Positions 1-7,272 of a stretch of 24,793 bases of DNA are shown here, one piece after another. Source of the DNA: a virus. The notes under the pieces were generated by a model. That model was not told where the DNA came from. It saw nothing but the letters and a program-made list of their open reading frames with translations, and ran no database searches. The translations under genes and the position numbers were made by a program. Numbering within the stretch: the first letter of the stretch is position 1; every line of letters begins with the position of its first letter. Location: the IMG/VR virus record IMGVR_UViG_3300022221_000026, positions 1 to 24,793 of that record; one strand, 5' to 3'.

Positions 1-1082
1 TTAGCCAGAAGCGGGCGCCCACCAAGATTAAAGTTGGTCGGCGTGATGTGGGTGATGCCAGCCATACTGCGGCACTGAACGCGATTGAAGCGGAAGATTC
101 TGATTTTTACTGTGTTCTGACCGATTACAAATTGAGTGCTGAAATCGTTGAGATCGCCGCATGGACCGAAGCCAGAACCAAGATATTTGCCGCCAGCTCT
201 GAGGATGTGGACGTACTGGATTCCGGTGTGGCAACCGATGTGGCCAGCCTGTTGAATCTGGCCGGGTATAACCGGACGCTATACGAATGGCATCATCAAG
301 CCGGTGTGGATGTGACCGGCGCGGCCTATACGGTAACCAGTGGTGTGGCCACCATTACCCAGGCGGCACACGGCTTGAACGTGGGTGACCCGATCACGTT
401 CAGCGGGTCAACCGGCGCCAGTATCGACGGGAATAACACAGTGGCCAGCGTACCAACATCCGGCACCTATACAGTGGCCACCACAGCGGTTGACGAAGCT
501 GGTCCAGTTACGGTTAATTACTTTGCCAGGTACACTTTCCCTGAATGCGCGTGGTCTGGTTACATGTTACCCAGTGACCCAGGGTCAGAAACTTGGAAGT
601 TTAAAGCTCTAGCAGGCGTAGTACCCGTACCAAAGACAATATTGACCCCTACCGAGGAAGCAAACGCGCTTGCTAAGAATGCAAATCTGTATACCCCTCT
701 TGCCGGCGTCGGCCATACCCATGAAGGCAATATGGCGTCAGGCCGGTTTATCGACATTCAAAGAGGTATTGATTGGATAGAAGCGCGGATCGCTGAAGAA
801 ATCGCAAACCGTGTTTTGAATACCCCGAAAGTACCTTATTCAGATGCCGGTATGGCAATTTTTGAAGGTGATATAGCCAAAGTGCTTGACCTGGCTGTAA
901 CCAACGGAATACTTGGCCCTATTTTGGATGGTTCTGGAGACTTCTACCGGATCACAATTCCCAAGGTGGCCACACAATTAACGGCTGACCGGGCGGCGCG
1001 AACCGTCAAAGGTATTACCGTTCAAGCACAGATGGCCGGTGCAGTACACAGCCTGAATATCACGGTTAATGCAGCGATATAA
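1..1082 (+). CDS. Tail sheath protein (DUF3383-like), 5'-truncated by the window edge
   Basis: The frame is open from base 3, so the gene starts upstream of the window; the GTG at 48 is only an internal codon. The residues before it (QKRAPTKIKVGRR) resemble the phage sheath N-terminal core. The C-terminal half (residues around IDWIEARIAEEIANRVL, then a domain ending MAGAVHSLNITVNAAI) fits the beta-rich C-terminal sheath domain of DUF3383-type myophages. The sheath polymerises around the tail tube and contracts to drive it through the envelope. A small beta-rich module with an AAHGL..GD signature interrupts the middle, at about 327-500. It is followed after 15 bases by the tail tube gene, the usual order. 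The sheath call is fairly firm; the insertion is unusual. Confidence 0.82.
   Translation, partial: SQKRAPTKIKVGRRDVGDASHTAALNAIEAEDSDFYCVLTDYKLSAEIVEIAAWTEARTKIFAASSEDVDVLDSGVATDVASLLNLAGYNRTLYEWHHQAGVDVTGAAYTVTSGVATITQAAHGLNVGDPITFSGSTGASIDGNNTVASVPTSGTYTVATTAVDEAGPVTVNYFARYTFPECAWSGYMLPSDPGSETWKFKALAGVVPVPKTILTPTEEANALAKNANLYTPLAGVGHTHEGNMASGRFIDIQRGIDWIEARIAEEIANRVLNTPKVPYSDAGMAIFEGDIAKVLDLAVTNGILGPILDGSGDFYRITIPKVATQLTADRAARTVKGITVQAQMAGAVHSLNITVNAAI
327..500 (+). other. E1_FCCH-like beta module inserted in the tail sheath (copy 1)
   Basis: The encoded segment reads GVATITQAAHGLNVGDPITF followed by SG and, later, an NN..VASVP..GTYTV stretch. It matches three other segments in this window (6319-6516, 11474-11700, 11957-12168) through the pattern VxTxxxHGLxxGDxVxIxG, then N, then V.xVxxxTF/Y. 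Databases commonly label such phage segments 'ubiquitin-activating E1 FCCH domain', although no ubiquitin chemistry is implied. A surface loop of the sheath is the inferred position. Confidence 0.65.
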
Positions 1083-1097
1083 TAAGAGGAAATTTCA

Positions 1098-1520
1098 ATG
1101 AGTTTAGAAACGTATGATCCAAAAGACATTGAAGTAATTGTGTCTGGCTTAATTATCGCCGGCTTTGCTGATGAAAAGGTGACTGTTGAGCGTACAGCAG
1201 ATGGTGTCACGTCTGAAGCCGGCGCAAATGGTGATGTTTGCAGGGTAATCAATAACGACAAGCGCGGCGCCATCACTATTACCCTGCAGCAAACCAGCAA
1301 ATCAAATGCGGTTTTGTCAGCACTATATAAAGCCGATGAATTTTCCGGCACTGGTGTTTTTCCTGTTATGGTAAAAGATACCCGAGGAAATGATCTGCAT
1401 ATTGCGGCCCAAGCATGGATCAAGAAGATTCCAACAGCTGGATATAATAAATCAGTGGGTACCCGGGTATGGGTAATTGAAACAAATAACCTTCAGAACT
1501 TCGTCGGCGGCGCCGCGTAA
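1098..1520 (+). CDS. Tail tube protein (DUF3277-like)
   Basis: This 140-residue protein is small and beta-rich, of the size of myophage tube proteins. Features resembling the DUF3277 family are the N-terminal MSLETYDPKDIEVIVSGL start, the central RGAITITLQQTSKSN strand and a C-terminal GTRVWVIETNNLQNFVGG stretch. It would stack as hexameric rings to make the inner tube through which DNA passes. An AGAGGA ribosome-binding site at about 1085-1090 supports the ATG at 1098. It sits directly after the sheath and its stop overlaps the next start (TAATG), the standard sheath-tube-chaperone order. Confidence 0.8.
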   Translation: MSLETYDPKDIEVIVSGLIIAGFADEKVTVERTADGVTSEAGANGDVCRVINNDKRGAITITLQQTSKSNAVLSALYKADEFSGTGVFPVMVKDTRGNDLHIAAQAWIKKIPTAGYNKSVGTRVWVIETNNLQNFVGGAA

Positions 1521-1954
1521 TGAAGCAAAAAGATATCAGTTTTGGTGAAACCCGGTTTGTGATCCAGCAGTTACCCGCGACTGAAGCACTGACCGTGGCT
1601 ATTCACCTGTCAAAAATTATTGCCGGCATGTCAGACGGTGTGGGAAGTACATACACAGATGATTTAATGAGGACGCCAATCAACCCAGGCAAGATTGTTT
1701 CAGGTCTCATTGATCGGTTTGACGCAAAGGAAACGCCGATACTGATTAAAAAAATGGTGATTGACAGTATCGTCAGACCAGATAATTTCGGTGATGATGA
1801 ATTCAATGTGGCGTTTGCGGGTAACTTGGATCACCTGATTGACCTTTTGATCGCTATCATCGAACTGAATAATTTCATCGAGGTACTAAAAAAAAGAGTA
1901 CAGGAACCTTTGAAAGCCTTGTTTTCTACCCCTCAGCCGGTATCCACCCCCTGA
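1520..1954 (+). CDS. Tail assembly chaperone, short (zero-frame) product
   Basis: The 144-residue product lies between tube and tape measure genes, where tail assembly chaperones sit. These non-structural proteins coat the tape measure while the tube polymerises and are absent from the virion. The sequence is mostly helical in its second half (LDHLIDLLIAIIELNNFIEVLKKRV). Near its end is a run of eight A residues (1888-1895) whose zero-frame reading is ctA AAA AAA, a classical -1 slippery heptamer. The -1 frame then stays open to 2085. Identification rests on position, size and the slippery site rather than on a recognised motif. Confidence 0.7.
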   Translation: MKQKDISFGETRFVIQQLPATEALTVAIHLSKIIAGMSDGVGSTYTDDLMRTPINPGKIVSGLIDRFDAKETPILIKKMVIDSIVRPDNFGDDEFNVAFAGNLDHLIDLLIAIIELNNFIEVLKKRVQEPLKALFSTPQPVSTP

Positions 1955-2085
1955 TAGAATTACCTCTGATCATGCGTTACACAACCATGACAGAGGTAAA
2001 AACTACATTATCACTTCAAGAGTTGATTGACCTAAACTACTTGATAGAGACAACAATCAAGAGTGTGAATCATGATCCTTCGTGA
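1520..2085 (+). CDS. Tail assembly chaperone, long frameshift product (predicted)
   Basis: If ribosomes slip by -1 at 1888-1894, translation joins residues 1-125 of the short chaperone to 63 residues from 1894-2082. That gives about 188 residues, ending at TGA 2083-2085, just inside the tape measure start at 2072. The extension includes TTLSLQELIDLNYLIETTIK, a short acidic-helical stretch like C-terminal chaperone extensions that bind the tape measure. An independent start at ATG 1972 in that frame is possible (37 residues), but no ribosome-binding site precedes it. The long form is predicted, not shown. Confidence 0.6.
1888..1894 (+). promoter_or_regulatory. Slippery heptamer A_AAA_AAA for programmed -1 frameshifting
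   Basis: In the chaperone frame the codons are CTA AAA AAA AGA, so bases 1888-1894 form the X_XXY_YYZ heptamer A_AAA_AAA. A -1 slip moves reading to AAG at 1894-1896, and the new frame is open for 63 codons to a TGA at 2083-2085. Myophage tail chaperone pairs (for example Mu and P2 types) use exactly this arrangement. No downstream pseudoknot was evaluated. Confidence 0.65.
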
Positions 2086-3169
2086 CCTTGTAACCCGTTT
2101 TTCATTTGAAACCGATGAAAGCGGGATAGCTAAATACAATAATAAACTTGCCGGAATGCGTAAGGGACTTGGACGCTTTCTTGGTTTGTTGGGTGTCGGT
2201 CTTGGCGCAAAGGAACTGTTTGATGTTGGTCAGAACGCCAAACAGGCTGAATTCAATCTCAGGCGGTTTGTTGGTACCGACTTCACAAAACTGCGTCAGC
2301 AATTTTTCCAGACTCAAAAAGATATTAATAAATTACGTGAAGGCGCCGGTGATCTGATTATCAGAAAGGATTTTGACCTGGCGGCCGGTAAATTCTTTCA
2401 GACATTCGGCCGCGGCCAGAAACAGATGGAAGATTTTTCAAAGTTTTGGGACTTCGCCGCAAAGCAAAGCGCCCTGACTGGCCAGAATGTCAATTCAATA
2501 TTTGAACAACTTCAGAGCGGCGTTCGTGGTGGTGATTTTGGTTCATTATTGAATATCCCGGGTATCGATGTATTCCGAAAACAGTTACTGGAATTTCAAA
2601 ATCAGGTACTTGATCCAAATGAACCCGGTGGTCGCATTGCTATTCAGAACAGAATGCGGACCTTCTTCAGAATTATTCAACAGGCCCGGGCAGAGCAGGA
2701 TAAAAGCCTGACCGAATTACCTGCAGGCATTCTGGAATCTCGAAAAACCGTGACAGAATTCCGTGAAGCATTTGAAAAGCTCGGGAAAACGGTCAATGAA
2801 TTGCTTGTGCCAGCCCTTCAGCAGTTGAATAAATTACTGGAAATTATGAACAAAGGGTTTGGCTTTGCTGAAAAAAATACTGATTCAATTAAAAGTGGTG
2901 TTGGTAGATTTTTTGAAGGCTTTGATCCGGTATACCTGGCCAGTCAGATTGATCCAATATATCGTGTCAAACAATTACGTGACGCCATATCTGGAACAGG
3001 TCAATTTGAACAATCAAACAGACCTTCGGCCGGGTCTCAGATAAATATGACAAATAACTTCACGGTGTATACCAACGATTCAGAAGACGCAGCAAATAAA
3101 GTTTTGCAAAAACTCGATCAGAAGTATAAAGATGCTGCAAAGGCAATACCAAAAACTGAGGACAGATAA
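2072..3169 (+). CDS. Tail tape measure protein (short)
   Basis: The position directly after the chaperone frameshift pair and before Dit-like genes is diagnostic. The N-terminus (LVTRFSFETDESGIAKYNNK, then a glycine-rich helix GRFLGLLGVGLGAKELFD) and the C-terminal NMTNNFTVYTNDSEDAANKV segment are typical tape measure ends. The protein sets tail length, guides tube polymerisation and is ejected ahead of the DNA. At 365 residues it is short for the family. With about 1.5 angstroms per helical residue it would specify a tail near 55 nm (inference). No lysozyme or peptidase domain is visible. Its start overlaps the stop of the frameshifted chaperone. Confidence 0.8.
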   Translation: MILRDLVTRFSFETDESGIAKYNNKLAGMRKGLGRFLGLLGVGLGAKELFDVGQNAKQAEFNLRRFVGTDFTKLRQQFFQTQKDINKLREGAGDLIIRKDFDLAAGKFFQTFGRGQKQMEDFSKFWDFAAKQSALTGQNVNSIFEQLQSGVRGGDFGSLLNIPGIDVFRKQLLEFQNQVLDPNEPGGRIAIQNRMRTFFRIIQQARAEQDKSLTELPAGILESRKTVTEFREAFEKLGKTVNELLVPALQQLNKLLEIMNKGFGFAEKNTDSIKSGVGRFFEGFDPVYLASQIDPIYRVKQLRDAISGTGQFEQSNRPSAGSQINMTNNFTVYTNDSEDAANKVLQKLDQKYKDAAKAIPKTEDR

Positions 3170-3673
3170 ATGAGCGCGTTCGGTTCACCGTTTGTAATCA
3201 ATACCAAGGTCGGTGGGATCGTCATGGATGTGACATTAGATGAAGATCACGTTTATGAATCCGTGATCACGGATAACCCGGTGGAAGATGGGACTGTATA
3301 CAGCGATCATATTATCCTATTGCCTGTTGTTTTGAACCTTGTTGCCAGGGTATCAGATGCGGCAATTGCTTTTCTAGGTGTACCAAAACTGGCACAGTCA
3401 ATTGATGCCTATCGGGAATTGGTGCAACTACAAACCAAACGCGAACCCTTCTCAGTGGTTACCGGTATTGGTGATTATGAATCAATGGTTCTTCAAAATC
3501 TGTCGGTACCCAGGACAGCGCCAGATGGTCAGTCATTACGATTTAATATGCGCCTTCGTGAAATTCTTATTGTTGGCGATAACACGCAAACAAACCGGGA
3601 TCGGATAGTGGCTGAACTTCAGCATACCGGCCTTGATCCGGTTGATAATGGCTATGTTCAGAAGGTGGCATGA
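3170..3673 (+). CDS. Dit-like baseplate/distal tail protein
   Basis: The 167-residue protein begins immediately after the tape measure stop. It has the sequence character of the 'Dit-like phage tail protein N-terminal' family: an early strand pair (FVINTKVGGIVMDVTLDE), an ESVITDNPVEDG loop, a conserved DAYRELVQLQTKREPFSVVT core and a basic LRFNMRLREILIV strand. Such proteins cap the distal tube and link it to the hub. It fits the gene order sheath, tube, chaperone, tape measure, Dit, plug, hub. Its stop overlaps the next start (ATGATG). The family call is by eye. Confidence 0.7.
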   Translation: MSAFGSPFVINTKVGGIVMDVTLDEDHVYESVITDNPVEDGTVYSDHIILLPVVLNLVARVSDAAIAFLGVPKLAQSIDAYRELVQLQTKREPFSVVTGIGDYESMVLQNLSVPRTAPDGQSLRFNMRLREILIVGDNTQTNRDRIVAELQHTGLDPVDNGYVQKVA

Positions 3674-3993
3674 TGGCAACATACACGATTCCAGTTCGGT
3701 CAGGTGTTGAGGCTTTCAAACAAACTATTGAGCTGGATGGAAAATATTACAGTCTGTCATTTTATTACAATATACGTGACCAACACTGGTTTCTGACGAT
3801 AGCCAGGGAAACCGTGATACTGGTTTCAGGTCTCAAGTTGGTGCATTCAGATGATCTTCTATCTCAATTTCGACACATTGAGGACGCACCACAAGGCGCG
3901 CTTTTTATTCAAGACACAAAAGGGCTGTACCGCGATCCGGATACCGTCGATTTTGGGTCAACTATCTTGATGAAGTATACCGATGCTATTTAA
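3673..3993 (+). CDS. Baseplate plug protein (Pam3 gp18-like)
   Basis: This small beta-rich protein starts TIPVRSGVEAFKQTIELDGK and has the YYSLSFYYNIRDQHWFLTI stretch typical of the 'phage baseplate plug' family known from cyanophage Pam3. The C-terminus (LFIQDTKGLYRDPDTVDFG then LMKYTDA) also fits. It would help close the tube between Dit ring and hub. Two ATGs occur at 3670 and 3673; the AAGG at 3662-3665 is seven bases from the second and only four from the first, so I chose 3673. It overlaps the hub gene by 11 bases. Confidence 0.72.
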   Translation: MATYTIPVRSGVEAFKQTIELDGKYYSLSFYYNIRDQHWFLTIARETVILVSGLKLVHSDDLLSQFRHIEDAPQGALFIQDTKGLYRDPDTVDFGSTILMKYTDAI

Positions 3994-4876
3994 CCGTGGC
4001 GCCCGTATAGAGTTTGAAGGAGAAAATATCAGAGATATTGAGGACCTTCGTATTCAGTTTGATGTGGATAAAAACGACGGCGAGACTTTCAATAGCGGTA
4101 CAATTCATGTATTCAATTTGAATGAAACAACACGCAAGGCTGCTGCCAGAACTATTCCATTCGGTGACGAACTGGTAAAACCGATCAAGGTCACGCTGTA
4201 TGTCGGCTATCAAAATGAACTGGTGCAAATTATATCCGGCACCTTGCTCGAGTCCAGAAATTACCGTGTAGGACCAGACTGGATCACGGAAATGGTAATA
4301 AAAAGTGGATTGGAAGCGGCTCACAAAGGATTTACCCAGGTTAGTTACGCCACCAAAACACCCGCAAAAAAGATCGCTGAAGATTTGCTGGCGCCTTTGA
4401 ATATGGATATCAAGTACACAGATGATGCAAATCAGGCGCTTCAGAATAAATTCCTGACCAGCTTTAGTGCAAGCGCCCTGGCGATTGATGAAATTCAATC
4501 CTTTTTATCCAGATACAATCTTGAGTTTACGATTGAAGAACATGACCAGTGTTTGATTTACAAAAAGGATTCACCCAGGGACCAGCAGACGGCACGCAAT
4601 AATCTGAACACATTCAAACCGACTGGCGGTATGATAGGAACGCCGCAAATACTTCGTTATGGTGTCGTGTTTCGCGCACTGTTGCGCCCTTCAATACGGA
4701 TATTGCAACGGATCTATGTTGAGTCAGTCAGTATCAATAGCTCTATTCAGAATAATCCCAGTCTTGCCCCTGAATACTATGTGAAGCGAATCAAGCATGT
4801 TGGAGATACCCGATCAGATGATTGGTTTACTGAGATTGAAGCAGCCTATACCGGTTTGGTTGAGGGTAATTTCTGA
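3983..4876 (+). CDS. Baseplate hub protein (gp27-like)
   Basis: At 297 residues, this protein lies between the plug and spike genes, the place of the hub that connects tube to spike. The N-terminal barrel (ARIEFEGENIRDIEDLRIQF, DGETFNSGTIHVFNLN) and the later YVGYQNELVQIISGTL and KIAEDLLAPLNMDIKYT segments resemble gp27/gp44-class hubs. The end (KRIKHVGDTRSDDWFTEIEA) is a typical hub C-terminus. No lysozyme insertion is present, so peptidoglycan cutting would need another protein. It overlaps the spike gene start by one base (TGATG). Confidence 0.75.
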   Translation: MLFNRGARIEFEGENIRDIEDLRIQFDVDKNDGETFNSGTIHVFNLNETTRKAAARTIPFGDELVKPIKVTLYVGYQNELVQIISGTLLESRNYRVGPDWITEMVIKSGLEAAHKGFTQVSYATKTPAKKIAEDLLAPLNMDIKYTDDANQALQNKFLTSFSASALAIDEIQSFLSRYNLEFTIEEHDQCLIYKKDSPRDQQTARNNLNTFKPTGGMIGTPQILRYGVVFRALLRPSIRILQRIYVESVSINSSIQNNPSLAPEYYVKRIKHVGDTRSDDWFTEIEAAYTGLVEGNF

Positions 4877-5559
4877 TGGTAGAAAAACTGATCAAGGTTA
4901 TGATAACAGAAGCTTTGGCGGAAACCCGGGTTTGTCTGCCAGCTAAAATTGAAGGCTATAATCCAGATACGCACCTCGCATCGGTACAGCCGCTGATAAA
5001 GCGCAAACCATACAAACGGAACAAATCAGTGTTGTTACCGATTATCGACCGGGTACCGGTGGTGTTTCCTAGGTCCGGCAAGGCGCTGATCCGGATACCG
5101 ATAGCGGTAGGCGATATCGTCACCTTAGTTTTTTCTGATCGCGACCTTGAGAACTGGATCGGCGGCAATGGTGAGGCAAAAGATCCGTTATCAACACGAA
5201 TTCACCACTTGTCAGACGCCTACGCGATCCCTGGCGGATACTCGGAAGGTAAACCGTGGAATGCGAAGAACCCCGGCGCGCTTGAAATACAAGTTCTATC
5301 AGGAACAAAAATCACGATTGGCAACGGCACAGACGAACTTCTACAGCTTGCACACGATGCCTTCACAGAATTGATGAACGCCGCTACTCAGCTGAATGAC
5401 ACCCTGACACAGATTCAGGCAATCACTGTTACAACGTCTGGCGTCATTTCTGGACCACCAAACAACGCAGCTTTATTTGCAACTATCGCAACCCAAGTCA
5501 ATACTATTATCACAAATTCAAACAATGTTATAACCAAACTCGGAAACATAAAAGTTTGA
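4876..5559 (+). CDS. Baseplate spike, Gp138 N-terminal/gpV-like OB-fold protein
   Basis: The first 100 residues (ETRVCLPAKIEGYNPDTHLA, SVQPLIKRK, then RVPVVFPRSG and IPIAVGDIVTLVFSDRDLEN) match the OB-fold membrane-puncturing spike family defined by Gp138 and gpV. HHLSDAYAIPGG is another typical segment. The C-terminal 80 residues are a Thr/Asn-rich helical stretch rather than an obvious beta-helix with a metal-binding HxH tip. The trimer would sit at the tip of the tube and pierce the outer membrane. It is followed by the gp25-like wedge gene one base after its stop. Confidence 0.78.
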   Translation: MVEKLIKVMITEALAETRVCLPAKIEGYNPDTHLASVQPLIKRKPYKRNKSVLLPIIDRVPVVFPRSGKALIRIPIAVGDIVTLVFSDRDLENWIGGNGEAKDPLSTRIHHLSDAYAIPGGYSEGKPWNAKNPGALEIQVLSGTKITIGNGTDELLQLAHDAFTELMNAATQLNDTLTQIQAITVTTSGVISGPPNNAALFATIATQVNTIITNSNNVITKLGNIKV

Positions 5560-5560
5560 C

Positions 5561-5905
5561 ATGGATATTCAGTACGATAATGATTTAGTGGTTACCAAGG
5601 GCGATCTTGTTCTGGTAACCGGCGTGAGTGAATCGGCACAGCATGTACGCGATCGATTTCAGACCTTTTTAGGTGAATGGTTTTTAGATTTGAAATACGG
5701 TGTTGATTACCGAAAAGACATTCTGGTAAAGAACCCGAATTCAACATTCATTTATACAATACTGAAGCGCGAAGCTTTGAAGTCTGAACCTGATGCTGTT
5801 TTTGAAAGTTTTGATATTGACTTGGATAACCTGACAAGAGCAATGACTATTAAATTTAAAATATCAGTGAATGGTGAAACGGAAACTGGAGTGGTAACCG
5901 TATGA
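5561..5905 (+). CDS. Baseplate wedge protein, gp25/gpW-like
   Basis: The 114-residue protein has the order and motifs of gp25-like wedge subunits: an early acidic strand (DNDLVVTKGDLVLVTG), the QHVRDRFQTFLGEWFLDLKY signature with GVDYR, and a C-terminal beta hairpin. In contractile machines this subunit joins the sheath to the baseplate and triggers contraction. It sits between spike and baseplate J genes, as in P2 and related phages. The stop overlaps the next start by four bases (ATGA), indicating translational coupling. Confidence 0.82.
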   Translation: MDIQYDNDLVVTKGDLVLVTGVSESAQHVRDRFQTFLGEWFLDLKYGVDYRKDILVKNPNSTFIYTILKREALKSEPDAVFESFDIDLDNLTRAMTIKFKISVNGETETGVVTV

Positions 5906-7272
5906 CGTTTGGTGTGACAGCGCAGGGTTTTAACCCAAAACGATTGACCGATATCAAATCAGAAATTGAAGCTGATTACCGTACTGTTTTCGGCGCCGGT
6001 ATAAAAACCAGTCCTGATACCCAATTTGGAAAAATTATCGGCGCACAGGCAGAGCGTGAAACCTTATTGTGGGAATTAATGGAAGCGATCTATAACGCCA
6101 GTTATCCGAATTCAGCCAGTGATATTTCACTGGATCGCGTAACAGAGATCACGGCCATTTCAAGAAACCCGGCCACCCGATCCACGGTGACACTGTACCT
6201 GGCCGGTACCGCCAGCACATTGATTTCAACCGGTGCCTTGTTTGCGGTACAGGATGCTGAAGACCAATTTCAGACCACAGCGAACGCCACCCTTACCGGC
6301 AGTCAAATCACTATTTCCAGCCTTACCCGATCCGGTACCACGGTTACCGCCACGTCTGTTGCTCACGGTTTTGCAGTCGGCCGGCGTATGTTTATCACCG
6401 GTGCTGTGCAGCCTGAATATAACGGGCTGGTGACGATTGCCACGGTACCCACGGTTGATACGTTTACCTATGTCATATCCGGCACACCGGTCAGCCCTGC
6501 AACCGGTACGATAGTGGGTGACCCGGCCACAGCCGTTACCGCTGAAGCCGTAAACACCGGACCAATACAGGCTCTGGCCGGTACCCTGAACGTGATCGTC
6601 AATACTATTTCAGGCCTTGATCGCGTCGAAAACCAACTGGATGCGGTGAAGGGTGTCAACCTCGAAACCGATGCCGAATTCAGAACCCGGCGAGTAGCCG
6701 CACTGCAAGGCCTTGGTGCCGCACGCCTTGAGGCTATTCGCGGCGCACTGTTGCAACTGGCCGGGGTATCAAATGCGAAGGTTTTTGAGAATGCCACGGG
6801 TACCACAGATGGCAGCGGCCGGCCGCCATACTCGATTGAATGCCTGGTGGTCGGTGGTGTTGATGCCGATATCCTTGAAAAAGTATGGGATAAAAAGGCC
6901 GCAGGAATTGAACCTTACGGCACCATTTCCGGCACCGTCACCGACAGCCAGGGCATTGATCACACCAGTAAATTCAGCCGGCCAGCGGCCGTACCTATAT
7001 ATATAGAGGTGGACTTGACTGTAAACGCCGATTTTCCGGGCGTTTCAGAAGTCGAAAACAGGCTTTTGGCTTACGGAAACACACTCACTATCGGTCAGGA
7101 TGTAGTGGTAGAGCCTTATATTTACGGGTCATTTAAAGATGTACCGGGTATTCTAAATGTTGTGATCCGGATAGGTACAGCCGCCAGCCCGACACTCGAT
7201 AACAACATCACGATCAATGATACGCAAATATCATCTTGGGATAGTTCCCGGATCACAGTGGCCACGGTATGA
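5902..7272 (+). CDS. Baseplate J-like wedge protein with inserted E1_FCCH-like module
   Basis: At 456 residues, this protein carries baseplate J hallmarks: KSEIEADYRTVFGAGIKTSP near the N-terminus, ISLDRVTEI, the central VKGVNLETDAEFRTRRV segment with GLGAARLEAIRGALLQL, and a C-terminal PIYIEVDLTVNADFPGVSE domain. It forms the wedge iris that rearranges on host contact. Residues of about 140-205 are an extra beta-rich module with a SVAHGF signature, shared with the sheath and with the gene at 11309. Both ends overlap neighbours by four bases (ATGA), placing it firmly in the baseplate operon. Confidence 0.85.
   Translation: MTFGVTAQGFNPKRLTDIKSEIEADYRTVFGAGIKTSPDTQFGKIIGAQAERETLLWELMEAIYNASYPNSASDISLDRVTEITAISRNPATRSTVTLYLAGTASTLISTGALFAVQDAEDQFQTTANATLTGSQITISSLTRSGTTVTATSVAHGFAVGRRMFITGAVQPEYNGLVTIATVPTVDTFTYVISGTPVSPATGTIVGDPATAVTAEAVNTGPIQALAGTLNVIVNTISGLDRVENQLDAVKGVNLETDAEFRTRRVAALQGLGAARLEAIRGALLQLAGVSNAKVFENATGTTDGSGRPPYSIECLVVGGVDADILEKVWDKKAAGIEPYGTISGTVTDSQGIDHTSKFSRPAAVPIYIEVDLTVNADFPGVSEVENRLLAYGNTLTIGQDVVVEPYIYGSFKDVPGILNVVIRIGTAASPTLDNNITINDTQISSWDSSRITVATV
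6319..6516 (+). other. E1_FCCH-like beta module in baseplate J (copy 2)
   Basis: The encoded stretch reads GTTVTATSVAHGFAVGRRMF followed by ITG, then YNG..TIATVPTVDTFTYVI. It aligns with the modules at 327, 11474 and 11957. The GD pair is replaced by GR here. It separates the N-terminal and central parts of baseplate J, so it looks like an insertion. Confidence 0.6.

Noticed and set aside
48-50. GTG as the start of the sheath gene
   Set aside because: The same frame is open to the window edge and its upstream residues look like sheath sequence.
643-656. CCCCTACCGAGG resembling the hairpin element
   Set aside because: It is inside the sheath gene on the plus strand and lacks the full arms.
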